From QQWI01 sp964522015 (GTDB lineage Bacteria; Bacillota; Clostridia; Peptostreptococcales; Acidaminobacteraceae), in contig CAZFST010000047.1 in assembly GCA_964522015.1 (NCBI GenBank), positions 1-20,321 on the forward strand: a DNA stretch of 20,321 nt, in the 5' to 3' direction. Made by a program: the position numbers and the translations under genes. How positions within the stretch are numbered: position 1 is the first letter of the stretch; every line of letters starts with the position of its first letter. The notes beneath the pieces were generated by a model. That model did not search any database, had not been told where the DNA came from, and saw nothing but the letters and a program-made list of their open reading frames with translations. This document shows, in pieces, positions 7,449 through 14,453 of this stretch.

Positions 7449-7455
7449 TATATTT

Positions 7456-7485
7456 TTGAGGTTAATGGCACAAGAAAAAAATAAT
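7456..7485 (+). promoter_or_regulatory. Weak candidate promoter for the NiCo riboswitch transcript
   Basis: TTGAGG at 7456-7461 and AATAAT at 7480-7485 are 18 bases apart. Transcription would begin close to the 5' edge of the aptamer. The hexamers are imperfect, and read-through from the activator gene is an alternative source of transcript. Confidence 0.35.
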
Positions 7486-7489
7486 TATC

Positions 7490-7607
7490 TAAAATCTGAG
7501 CAGGCGATAAAATCGAAAGGTTTTGTGGGGCTGGGCCTAATTTGGCAGCAGGATTGTAAAATACCTGTGGGACAGTAATATGTCCTACTGGTATTTTTTG
7601 TTTTTTG
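7490..7607 (+). promoter_or_regulatory. NiCo riboswitch (cobalt/nickel-responsive) before a cation efflux gene
   Basis: The conserved blocks I recall for NiCo (czcD) RNAs occur in order: CTGAGCAGGC (7496-7505), GCTGGGC (7530-7536), GGCAGC (7544-7549) and CTGTGGGACAG (7565-7575). Between them are a P2 hairpin AAAATC-GAAA-GGTTTT, a P3-like GCC/GGC hairpin, and a P4-like CAGG/CCTG hairpin. The 3' strand of the last hairpin and the conserved 3' block also form the 5' arm of a terminator (7558-7607). The expected logic is that metal-bound aptamer prevents the terminator and switches on the efflux gene, as known for this class. The downstream gene is the expected family. Confidence 0.85.
7558..7607 (+). 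terminator. Expression-platform terminator of the NiCo riboswitch
   Basis: AAAATACC (7558-7565) pairs with GGTATTTT (7590-7597), and TGTGGGACA pairs with TGTCCTAC inside it. The stem is about 17 bp around the loop GTAATA, and a near-continuous T tract runs to 7606. The 5' arm overlaps the conserved aptamer 3' block, so the two structures exclude each other. Confidence 0.85.
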
Positions 7608-7643
7608 TCTGAAAAAAATAATATGAATAAGGATGGTATGCAC

Positions 7644-8546
7644 ATGACACAAGAGAATTTCAACAACACACAAAAAAAGACTAACAGAAAGGGAAGGGTT
7701 GCCTTATTATCCGTCATTTCAAATTCGACGCTGATTTTTCTTAAAATAATCGCGGGTCTAATGAGTGGCTCAGTGAGTATTATTTCTGAGGCAATCCATT
7801 CCGGCATGGATTTGATGGCTTCTTTGATTGCTTTTTACTCTGTCAATGTTTCATCAAAACCTGCTGACAAAGAGCATCCCTATGGCCATGGTAAAATAGA
7901 AAATATATCTGGGTTTATTGAAGGTGTGTTGATTTTTATAGCGGCGTTTCTCATCATTAAGGAAGCTGTTCATAAACTCTTGAATCCAACAGATGTTAGT
8001 GATACCACACTTGCAATTGTGGTGATGTTGATTTCGGCAGCGGTCAACTTCTTCATTTCAAACACGCTCTATAAGGTTGCTAAAGAAGAAGATTCAATTG
8101 CACTTGAAGCAGATGCCTTGCATTTAAAAACCGATGTTTATACTTCTTTGGGTGTCGCCCTTGGCCTGATACTCATTAAAATTACCGGCATTTCAATGCT
8201 AGACCCGATTGTGGCAATCATTGTTGCCCTAATCATTATTAAAGAGGCTTGGCATTTGTGCGTTGTAGCCTTTCAGCCCCTGTTGGATGGCAAATTATCC
8301 GATGCTGACGAAGAACAGATCCACGGTGTTATCATGACTTTTAATCAAAATATTATTGACTACCATGACTTGAAAACCCGTAAGTCGGGGCACATTAAAC
8401 ATATAGACTTTCATATCACACTGGATAAAGCCATGACCATTGAAGAGTCGTATGAAATGGTTATGAAACTTACAGATGCTTTGGAAGAGACATTAAAAAA
8501 CACAGCTGTTCACATCCATGTGGACCCTGGCTCGATGATAGCATAA
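7644..8546 (+). CDS. Cation diffusion facilitator family metal efflux transporter
   Basis: A 300-residue CDF protein exporting divalent metal ions in exchange for protons. The two intramembrane metal-site motifs are HSGMD (52-56, TM2) and HLKTD (160-164, TM5); HPYGHGK (78-84) is the conserved post-TM2 loop. Six hydrophobic segments span about 18-208, and a cytoplasmic ferredoxin-like domain (210-300) ends with the metal-ligand-like HIHVDP. The frame is open from TTG 7605. ATG 7644 is 7 bases from AAGGATGG, while 7623 and 7638 are poorly spaced. The upstream NiCo riboswitch points to Co2+ and Ni2+ as relevant substrates, although family motifs alone would suggest zinc or a broad range. Confidence 0.93.
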   Translation: MTQENFNNTQKKTNRKGRVALLSVISNSTLIFLKIIAGLMSGSVSIISEAIHSGMDLMASLIAFYSVNVSSKPADKEHPYGHGKIENISGFIEGVLIFIAAFLIIKEAVHKLLNPTDVSDTTLAIVVMLISAAVNFFISNTLYKVAKEEDSIALEADALHLKTDVYTSLGVALGLILIKITGISMLDPIVAIIVALIIIKEAWHLCVVAFQPLLDGKLSDADEEQIHGVIMTFNQNIIDYHDLKTRKSGHIKHIDFHITLDKAMTIEESYEMVMKLTDALEETLKNTAVHIHVDPGSMIA

Positions 8547-8567
8547 TTTAATAGACTGAAATAAGAT

Positions 8568-8598
8568 GTGCCTGGGGCAAATGCCTCAGGCACTTTTT
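8568..8598 (+). terminator. Intrinsic terminator of the CDF gene
   Basis: GTGCCTGGGGCA and TGCCTCAGGCAC form a 12-bp stem (one wobble) with a 2-base formal loop, followed by five T. It lies 21 bases after the CDF stop. Confidence 0.88.
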
Positions 8599-8669
8599 GC
8601 GAGTCAGGGGGACGTGCACCGTGGCTCACAAATAAAAAGCGAGCCACGGTGCACGTCCCCCTGGCTCGC
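8599..8669. repeat. Head-to-head pair of palindromic repeats (copies B and C)
   Basis: Two 29-base copies in opposite orientation (8599-8627 and 8641-8669) are separated by 13 bases and match at 28 of 29 positions. Each copy has its own stem (GAGTCA/TGGCTC and GAGCCA/TGGCTC) around the core GGGGGACGTGCACCG. Together they could form a very stable cruciform or RNA hairpin. The pair is immediately after the CDF terminator and ends 9 bases before the asdA stop, between convergent genes, as paired REP/BIME elements often are. Confidence 0.9.
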
Positions 8670-8678
8670 TCTTATTGA

Positions 8679-10304
8679 TTATTTAGTGGATTCCCACTCC
8701 GCAACATATTGCTCCAATATGGTTCTGGTAGTGCTCCCGATAACACTGTAGGCCTCATCGTTGAGGTTGGCTAGGGATATTCGGATGGACCACTCTGGAC
8801 CACTGAAACCACCGCCGCTGAGTAGGACAATGGATGATGCCTCGGCTAATCGCAGTAAGATATCCACAGGGTGATAGGTCCGTTGTAAATAGTCTGCAAA
8901 GACCGGGCCGTAATTGTTTCGGGCCCATTGGAGCAGGTCGAACTGGGTGTAATAGGCGGCGTCGTTTTGGTCCTGGCGCAGGGGGATGCCCAGGCCTTCA
9001 AAGAGCAGTTTTTGCCTACGGCGGCAGGTGTCGATGGTTTGATTTTTATAAACGTTGGCTTGATCGATGAGGGCGAACATGGCTAAAAAGGCCATTTGTA
9101 CCTGCTGCGGGGTTGAAAGTCCAGCGGTGTGGTTGAGGGCCACTTGCCTACTGTCTGCCACGATTCTATCCATAAAGGCGATTTCTTCGGGGTGTACTGA
9201 CAGGGCAGAATACCTGCGCTTGGCCCGTTCTTGCTTGTCGCTGTCCAGTTCTTTTAGGAGTTTGTCAAAGATATTGTGGTCGTGGAGGGCTATGGTGCCA
9301 AGGCGCCAGCCGGTGACTCCAAAGTACTTTGAAAATGAGTAAACACCGATGGTATTGTAGGGGATTTCTTTCATAATTGAACTAAAACCGTCCACAAAGG
9401 TGCCATAGACATCATCTGAAATAATCATCAGGTTGGGATGGTCATTGGCCACAATATTTTTTAGGTATTGTACAGTTTCGTGCTTAATGGCCACCGATGG
9501 CGGATTGCTTGGATTGACAATAAACACCGCTTTAATGGACGTGTCCTTGAGCTTGGCCATTTCACTTTCTGGGTATTGCCAAGTGCTTTCTCCTTGTTGA
9601 TTGATTTCTGTGGCTTTAATTTCGATTACCTCAAAATTATATCTAGGGAGATGGGGGATCTCAAGGTAGGGTGTGAATATGGGGGTCATGAGGGCAATTT
9701 TGTCCCCTTTATCAAAGATGTTGTTGGCGATGAGAGAGTCAAAGATGTAGCACATTGCAGCGGTTGCCCCTTCTACGGCGTAGAGTTTGACGGGACTAAT
9801 TTCTGTGTCGTATTTGAACTCTTGTACTAAGTAATCAAGGACCAGTTGTTCAATGTGTCTTAGCATTCTATCGGGGAAAGGGTAGTTGTCCCCAATGATG
9901 CCGTCGGTTAGTTCAAATACAAAGCTGTCGGGGTCAAAGCCCTTTTTTGAGATACCATAATCAATCATCTCCTTGAGAAAGTTAATGCAAGGAGCGTCGG
10001 GGTGGGACCGGACATATTCGTTAAACCGTCTGGCAATGCCAGCTTTTAAAGGGACCCCAGCCAAATGACCCTCGCACCTGGTTTTACGGGTTTCTTCCAC
10101 TGCAAAGTGACCAAAGGTGAAAAAAGCATCCCTTGGTGTGGCGGCTGTCCAGTTTGGATTGCCTCTACCGGCATCCAGTAAGGACCTTGCCCCAGTTTCT
10201 ATCCCGTCTTTTGCGTAGCTGCTGAGCTTGTCTTTTAGCTCAAAGGGGCTGATTTTGCCGTAAACGTTTTCGATTTCGGTTCTGAGAATACTCTTGTTCT
10301 TCAT
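8679..10304 (-). CDS. asdA: Aspartate 4-decarboxylase (PLP-dependent)
   Basis: A 541-residue enzyme matching the AsdA family (about 530-550 residues), which converts L-aspartate to L-alanine and CO2 with a side transaminase activity. It is a fold-type I PLP enzyme. GRGNPN is at 47-52, NPSNPP at 265-270 and DDVY at 297-300. SFSKYFGVTGWRLG (323-336) carries the Schiff-base Lys326 and the phosphate-contacting Arg334. VALNHTAGLSTPQQVQMA is a further family block. AAAGGAGA precedes the ATG. The usual aspartate:alanine exchanger gene aspT, which would make this a proton-motive cycle, is not adjacent. The gene has its own upstream region and ends at a repeat pair. Confidence 0.95.
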   Translation of the reverse strand: MKNKSILRTEIENVYGKISPFELKDKLSSYAKDGIETGARSLLDAGRGNPNWTAATPRDAFFTFGHFAVEETRKTRCEGHLAGVPLKAGIARRFNEYVRSHPDAPCINFLKEMIDYGISKKGFDPDSFVFELTDGIIGDNYPFPDRMLRHIEQLVLDYLVQEFKYDTEISPVKLYAVEGATAAMCYIFDSLIANNIFDKGDKIALMTPIFTPYLEIPHLPRYNFEVIEIKATEINQQGESTWQYPESEMAKLKDTSIKAVFIVNPSNPPSVAIKHETVQYLKNIVANDHPNLMIISDDVYGTFVDGFSSIMKEIPYNTIGVYSFSKYFGVTGWRLGTIALHDHNIFDKLLKELDSDKQERAKRRYSALSVHPEEIAFMDRIVADSRQVALNHTAGLSTPQQVQMAFLAMFALIDQANVYKNQTIDTCRRRQKLLFEGLGIPLRQDQNDAAYYTQFDLLQWARNNYGPVFADYLQRTYHPVDILLRLAEASSIVLLSGGGFSGPEWSIRISLANLNDEAYSVIGSTTRTILEQYVAEWESTK

Positions 10305-10517
10305 GGGGCTCTCCTTTTAAAGTGTGGTTAAATAATGAATTTATATAATTTTATAGTTGGTGCTTATGACTTTTGAACAAAATAAACAAGGTACATTAAC
10401 AGTTTAACTTAGTTTTTGAAAAATGACTATAGTGGGTTCGAAATTTGTCTTTGATTTTTTTTATGGTGACTACCGGGGTTTATACCCCAATAGGATGATT
10501 TGAATTAGAAAGATTTT
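10305..10517. other. AT-rich divergent intergenic region
   Basis: This stretch separates asdA from the GNAT cluster. It holds the asdA leader, with an AT-rich segment near 10335-10375 where a - strand promoter is likely but no clear hexamer pair is visible. It also has a short hairpin GGGGT/ACCCC at 10475-10488. No coding frame with a ribosome binding site was found. Confidence 0.4.
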
Positions 10518-10580
10518 GTGAGCCAGGGGGACGTGTGGCTCAGGGGGACGTGTGGCTCAGGGGGACGTGCACCGTGAGTC
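10518..10580 (+). repeat. Palindromic repeat copy D with a tandem 17-bp expansion
   Basis: Three consecutive 17-base units occupy 10518-10534, 10535-10551 and 10552-10568. The last two are identical (GTGGCTCAGGGGGACGT) and the first differs at three positions. The third unit continues as GCACCGTGAGTC, completing a normal element with stem GGCTCA/TGAGTC. So only the 5' half of the element has been multiplied, as expected from replication slippage. Confidence 0.88.
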
Positions 10581-10610
10581 GCCTTTGACCCATTCCGCAG
10601 CCCTGAGTCA

Positions 10611-10639
10611 TTGGCTTAAGCCACAAAAACTGCTATACT
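10611..10639 (+). promoter_or_regulatory. Extended -10 promoter of the GNAT cluster with overlapping palindrome
   Basis: TTGGCT (10611-10616) and TATACT (10634-10639) are 17 bases apart, and TG at 10631-10632 gives an extended -10 (TGCTATACT). The 12-base palindrome TGGCTTAAGCCA (10612-10623) covers the -35 and could be an operator; that last point is inference. Confidence 0.65.
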
Positions 10640-10674
10640 GATTAGGAGATTATGTCTAGAAAAGGGGTGTGCCA

Positions 10675-11265
10675 ATGTTAAATAAAAATAAAATGATTTA
10701 TAGAAATGCAACCATTGAAGATATTCCGAAAATTGCACAGCTGCAACAGGTCTATCATGTCTCTACCATCAGCGACGAGGATAAGCCCAATGGCTTTGTG
10801 ACCACCTTGTTTTCTGATGAGCAGTTTACTGAACTTATCGAAACTGAGAATGGTCTTGTGATCGCCTGCCATGGGGACCGGGTGGTGGCCTATGTGATGG
10901 CAGCCTCTTGGCACTACTGGCAAAAGTGGCCTCTTTTTCAGCATATGATCAAAGAGCTGCCATTAACAGAGTACTTGGGTCAGACCCTTTCGGTTGAAAA
11001 CTCCTATCAATATGGTCCCATCTGCATTCACAGTGACTACCGGGGGACCCATGTGTTACCTGAGATTTTTGAGTTTTCTAGGGCGCAAATGAACAAGCGA
11101 TTTCCTATTCTCATAACTTTTATCAACCATATCAACCCTCGTTCCTATAAGGCCCATGTTGAAAAGCTTGGACTGGATGTGATAAAGTCCTTTGAATTTA
11201 ACAATAATCAGTACTATGAACTGGGGTATGATACTAACAAGGTCGTGAGGTATTTGAATGCCTAA
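10675..11265 (+). CDS. GNAT family N-acetyltransferase
   Basis: A 196-residue single-domain GNAT protein. The acetyl-CoA-binding motif region is YGPICIHSDYRGTHVLPEIF (113-132), degenerate compared with the standard Q/RxxGxG/A, and NPRSYKAHVEKLG (155-167) is the C-terminal helix typical of the fold. I chose ATG 10675 because AAAGGGGTG ends about 6 bases before it; an in-frame GTG at 10669 lies within that site. Its last 8 bases overlap the next GNAT gene, so the two are translationally coupled. The substrate is unknown. Confidence 0.82.
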   Translation: MLNKNKMIYRNATIEDIPKIAQLQQVYHVSTISDEDKPNGFVTTLFSDEQFTELIETENGLVIACHGDRVVAYVMAASWHYWQKWPLFQHMIKELPLTEYLGQTLSVENSYQYGPICIHSDYRGTHVLPEIFEFSRAQMNKRFPILITFINHINPRSYKAHVEKLGLDVIKSFEFNNNQYYELGYDTNKVVRYLNA

Positions 11266-11692
11266 AGAAAGCAATTCAGTAGGCCAGAAAGTAACCATTA
11301 AAGATATCACCATTGGTTTTGACCATCAGTTAACCAGTGAGGCCATCTACGATTTATACGAAGCACTTGGGTGGAATGAGTTCTTGAAACTGAGTAAAGA
11401 AGAACTTTTACAAGCAATGGCGGGAAGCTACAAGGTAATATATGCAACCATGGGCAACCGGCTTGTGGGCACAGGAAGAGTGATCTCTGATGGTGTTACC
11501 AATGCCTACTTTTGCGGTCTTGGGGTACATCCAGACTTTCAAGGGATTGGTATTGGATCAAAACTAACCAAACAGCTATTTGAAACAGTTAAAGCCCAAG
11601 GACTCCACCTTCAATTCTTTTGTGAACCGACTTTGGTTCCATATTATGAAAAGCTAGGCTGCTATGTATTTGCAACGGGGATGAAGGCATAA
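11258..11692 (+). CDS. GNAT family N-acetyltransferase, small
   Basis: A 144-residue GNAT protein with a textbook motif A, CGLGVHPDFQGIGIGSKL (86-103), and a C-terminal YYEKLGCYVF (129-138). It resembles small stand-alone acetyltransferases acting on amines. It starts inside the preceding gene, lacks an obvious strong ribosome binding site of its own, and so depends on coupling. The next gene begins 18 bases after its stop. Confidence 0.88.
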   Translation: MPKESNSVGQKVTIKDITIGFDHQLTSEAIYDLYEALGWNEFLKLSKEELLQAMAGSYKVIYATMGNRLVGTGRVISDGVTNAYFCGLGVHPDFQGIGIGSKLTKQLFETVKAQGLHLQFFCEPTLVPYYEKLGCYVFATGMKA

Positions 11693-11710
11693 GAAAGTGA
11701 GTAAACGAAA

Positions 11711-12733
11711 ATGACAACCACCGCAGAAGCACAAACTATCAGACCACACAAATTAAAATTTACCACTATACCAACAGAGCGTTTGATTCTAAGGCCTTGG
11801 CACATTGAAGATGAGCCAGAACTATGGGAAATTTTCTCCGATAGAAGGGTTGTGGACCCCTTAGGTGGCAGCGCTGCCACAGATCGTCCACAGTTTACGG
11901 CCCATGTGCTTGCAACCTCACAAAAGACTGAGCAGTTTGTGGCGGTTCACCGAGATAGTAATGCCGTTATAGGCTTTATTGGCTATGCCAATTGTCAAAT
12001 AGACGAAAGGGTGATGGAAACGGTTCAATATGAATACGGTTATGGCCTCCATCACGACCACTGGGGCCAAGGGTATGGCACTGAAATGGCCCTTGCTATT
12101 AGAGATTTTCTAGTGAATCGGATGGGTGCCCAAACTCTCTGGCTGAAGGTATTTGATTTTAACCCTGCTTCTGAGGGCATTATCAAGAAATGTGGTTTTA
12201 CTTATCAGTTCTCTATTTCAAAAGTTCTCAAATACCTCAATGATCTAGAGGTGCGCCACCGACATTTCAGGCTCGACATCCCTAAAGAACATTTGAGTGG
12301 CTATGAATGCCTAAGTGATGATCAATTAGACTTGTTACTCATGGAAAGACGGTTTGCCAATCCGGAAAAAAACTTTATGACGTCTTATGTCTATAGCATT
12401 TGCCTCAGGGGAACCGATGAGTCTATTGGCTATATTGACATCCGTGTTGGTCACAACGAAAACACTTATTATGGTGGTAATATTGGCTATGAAGTCAATG
12501 AGGCACATCGCGGGAAGGGGTATGCTGGACGGGCTTGTCAATTGGTGAAAAGCCTTGGTGTTGCTCATCAAATGGACAAACTGATCATCACTTGCAATCC
12601 GGATAATATCGCCTCCCGACGGACCATTGAAAAACTCGGTTTACGGTTTGATGGGCTTGTGAAACTCCCTGAGCACAATGATATGTATTTGGATGGCGAA
12701 CGGGAGAAATGTATTTATACTTGGGAGATTTAG
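11711..12733 (+). CDS. Tandem GNAT protein (two RimJ/RimL-type acetyltransferase domains)
   Basis: A 340-residue protein with two complete GNAT domains. Domain 1 (about 18-175) opens with TERLILRPW (22-30), has GLHHDHWGQGYGTEMA (112-127) as motif A, and ends with NPASEGIIKKCGF (151-163). Domain 2 (about 190-340) has IGYEVNEAHRGKGYAGRA (258-275) and NPDNIASRRTIEKLGL (296-311). Both have intact acetyl-CoA loops, so both may be active. RimJ/RimL-type enzymes acetylate protein N-termini or small molecules; the target here is unknown. The ribosome binding site is weak. It is the last gene before the riboflavin leader and there is no terminator between them. Confidence 0.88.
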   Translation: MTTTAEAQTIRPHKLKFTTIPTERLILRPWHIEDEPELWEIFSDRRVVDPLGGSAATDRPQFTAHVLATSQKTEQFVAVHRDSNAVIGFIGYANCQIDERVMETVQYEYGYGLHHDHWGQGYGTEMALAIRDFLVNRMGAQTLWLKVFDFNPASEGIIKKCGFTYQFSISKVLKYLNDLEVRHRHFRLDIPKEHLSGYECLSDDQLDLLLMERRFANPEKNFMTSYVYSICLRGTDESIGYIDIRVGHNENTYYGGNIGYEVNEAHRGKGYAGRACQLVKSLGVAHQMDKLIITCNPDNIASRRTIEKLGLRFDGLVKLPEHNDMYLDGEREKCIYTWEI

Positions 12734-12734
12734 C

Positions 12735-12763
12735 TTTACAACTTAAAAACCTTATGTTAAAGT
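12735..12763 (+). promoter_or_regulatory. Candidate promoter of the riboflavin operon
   Basis: TTTACA (12735-12740) and TAAAGT (12758-12763) are 17 bases apart, with an extended TG at 12755-12756. The start would be about 10 bases before the FMN aptamer. It overlaps the end of the tandem GNAT gene by only one base gap. Confidence 0.5.
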
Positions 12764-12777
12764 TTAGACAATTAAAT

Positions 12778-12890
12778 ATTCTTCAGGGCAGGGTGAAATT
12801 CCCGACCGGTGGTATAGTCCACGAACTGCGAAAGCGGTTGACTTGGTGTAATTCCAAGACCGACAGTAAAGTCTGGATGAGAGAAGAAAA
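12778..12890 (+). promoter_or_regulatory. FMN riboswitch (RFN element)
   Basis: All the conserved RFN blocks are present: AGGGCAGGGTGAAATTCCCG (12785-12804), ACCGGTGGT, TCCACGA, the GCGAAAGC hairpin, TTGGTGTAATTCCAA, ACCGACAGT, and AGTCTGGATGAGAGAAG. TTCTTC and GAGAAGAA form the closing P1 stem. FMN binding is known to terminate transcription of riboflavin synthesis genes. The downstream ribDEBAH operon and the terminator at 12940 fit that model. Confidence 0.97.
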
Positions 12891-12939
12891 GCGTTTTTGT
12901 ACAGGGCAGATTTTTGCCGTGTACCTTGTTAATGCAAAA

Positions 12940-12974
12940 AAGCCCTGGTTCAATGGACCAGGGCTTAATTTTTT
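12940..12974 (+). terminator. FMN-riboswitch terminator with visible antiterminator strand
   Basis: AAGCCCTGGT and ACCAGGGCTT form a 10-bp stem with a 7-base loop and an AATTTTTT tail. CAGGGC at 12902-12907 is complementary to GCCCTG within the 5' arm, so it can act as the antiterminator strand. It also sits in its own hairpin, GTACAGGGCA with TGCCGTGTAC, which may sequester it. Confidence 0.88.
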
Positions 12975-13010
12975 GTGATAAACGACGCGTACCCAGTTTG
13001 GGGTTCACCA

Positions 13011-13056
13011 GTGCGAAAGTGCTAAGTGCTAAAGGCAAAGTGCGAAAGTGCGAAAA
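13011..13056 (+). repeat. Degenerate tandem repeat of GTGCGAAA in the riboflavin leader
   Basis: The segment consists of GTGCGAAA, GTGCTAA, GTGCTAAA, GGCAAA, GTGCGAAA and GTGCGAAA in a row. It lies between two terminator hairpins and contains no convincing gene. Confidence 0.7.
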
Positions 13057-13084
13057 GCATAAGGCTAAGGTGAGCCACAAGGTT

Positions 13085-13118
13085 AGGACTCTCATTTTAA
13101 GTATGAGAGTCCTTTTTT
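13085..13118 (+). terminator. Second intrinsic terminator-like hairpin before ribD
   Basis: AGGACTCTCAT and ATGAGAGTCCT form a perfect 11-bp stem with a 7-base loop and six T (13113-13118). It lies 40 bases before ribD. Any transcript from the FMN riboswitch must pass it, so it must be inefficient, regulated, or bypassed by a promoter not recognised here. Confidence 0.8.
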
Positions 13119-13157
13119 ATGTATATTTATCAATTTAAAGAAGTGTGAGGTTGGCAT

Positions 13158-14453
13158 ATGAAGTCTATTTTGGAGATTCCAATGATTGAATCAGAGTTTG
13201 ATAGTGCCTGTATGCGGCGGGCTTTGGTCTTGGCCCAAAAGGGTCGGGGCCATGTGGCGCCAAATCCCATGGTGGGTGCGGTGATTGTCAACGGGCAGGG
13301 GGCTGTTTTAGGAGAAGGCTACCACCAGTTATTTGGCGGTGCTCATGCTGAAATTAACGCCATTAATCACGCCAAATCCTGGGACCATTGCCTGAAGGGG
13401 GCCACCCTTTATGTGACTTTGGAGCCCTGTTCCCACCATGGCAAGACGCCGCCTTGTGTGGATGCTATTTTACATGAGGGCATTGCCCGGGTGGTGGTGG
13501 CAACCAAAGACCCAAACCCATTGGTCAGCGGTCGCGGCATTAAAAAGCTGATGGACCATGGGGTTCAGGTTGATGTGGGGCTGCTAGAAAATGAGGCAAA
13601 GCAGCTGAATGCAACCTTTATCAAGTATATCACTGAAAAGTTGCCATACATCACATTGAAAACCGCCATGACACTGGATGGGAAGATTGCCACGGTAACA
13701 GGCCAGTCCCAGTGGATTTCCTCTCTTGAGTCCCGGGCATATACTCACCAGCTGAGACACGAAAGTGCTGCTATCATGGTGGGCATCGGCACTGTCTTGA
13801 AGGATGACCCACGATTGACAACCCGAATGGCGGGAGTGCAAACTCGGGACCCCATGGACCAAATACAGCTAGACGTGAGGGGGATCCAGGTGGACATGGA
13901 GAAAAATAGACATGAAAATCAGGAAGAAGTACATAAAACACGGGAAACACAGGAAACACAGGAAAGAGTGAGGCCAAAGCCAAAAGACCCGCACCGAATC
14001 ATTGTGGATACTCACTTGCGCATTCCCTTGGAAGCGAAAGTCCTTCATTTGGAGTCGACCTCGGTTACTTTTATCGCATGTGCCAAGGGTGCTGATCCCC
14101 AAAAGGTAAGTGCCCTTGAGGCTAGGGGTGCAAGGGTGTTGCAGCTTGGAACCCATCAAGGCCGGGTAGACTTGAATGCTTTGATGCTCGCTTTAGGGGA
14201 GGCGGGGATTGACAGTATTTTGCTTGAAGGGGGCGCAGAGCTGAATTTTTCGGCACTGCAGGCGGGCATTGTGGATAAGGTTCTGGCATTTGTCGCGCCT
14301 AAAGTGGTGGGGGGATCTGGGGCAAAAGGGCCTGTGGGTGGCCAAGGGATTAGGGAACTGAGCCAGGCCATTGCATTTGAGGGGTTAAAGGCTAGAAGTA
14401 TTGGGGAAGATGTTTTATTAGAGGCGGTGGTGAAATCATGTTTACAGGTTTAG
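13158..14453 (+). CDS. ribD: Bifunctional riboflavin deaminase/reductase RibD
   Basis: This protein catalyses the deamination and then reduction of the pyrimidine intermediate made by GTP cyclohydrolase II. The deaminase domain (about 15-155) has zinc ligands in HAE (63-65) and PCSHHGKTPPC (90-100). The reductase domain (about 163-430) has KTAMTLDGKIA (168-178), DDPRLTTR (216-223) and LLEGGAELN (355-363). At 431 residues it is about 50-60 longer than usual. The excess is a charged, repetitive segment at about 224-276 between DDPRLTTR and DPHRIIVDT, including RET-QET-QER encoded by 9-bp repeats. GTGAGG precedes the ATG. It overlaps ribE by 16 bases. Confidence 0.97.
   Translation: MKSILEIPMIESEFDSACMRRALVLAQKGRGHVAPNPMVGAVIVNGQGAVLGEGYHQLFGGAHAEINAINHAKSWDHCLKGATLYVTLEPCSHHGKTPPCVDAILHEGIARVVVATKDPNPLVSGRGIKKLMDHGVQVDVGLLENEAKQLNATFIKYITEKLPYITLKTAMTLDGKIATVTGQSQWISSLESRAYTHQLRHESAAIMVGIGTVLKDDPRLTTRMAGVQTRDPMDQIQLDVRGIQVDMEKNRHENQEEVHKTRETQETQERVRPKPKDPHRIIVDTHLRIPLEAKVLHLESTSVTFIACAKGADPQKVSALEARGARVLQLGTHQGRVDLNALMLALGEAGIDSILLEGGAELNFSALQAGIVDKVLAFVAPKVVGGSGAKGPVGGQGIRELSQAIAFEGLKARSIGEDVLLEAVVKSCLQV

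Noticed and set aside
7390..7578. 62-codon open frame after the reductase activator
   Set aside because: It begins inside the activator gene in another frame, has no ribosome binding site, and runs through the riboswitch aptamer.
8599..8669. Insertion sequence with terminal inverted repeats
   Set aside because: The arms enclose only 13 bases; no transposase or target duplication is present.
8566..8751. 61-codon open frame over the CDF terminator and repeat pair
   Set aside because: It is an open frame through hairpin DNA and the antisense end of asdA, with no codon or homology support.
12709..12978. 89-codon open frame across the riboflavin leader
   Set aside because: It coincides with the FMN aptamer and terminator and lacks a ribosome binding site; the conserved RNA explains the sequence.
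13011..13056. CRISPR-like array
   Set aside because: Units are 6-8 bases with no spacers; it is a degenerate tandem repeat.
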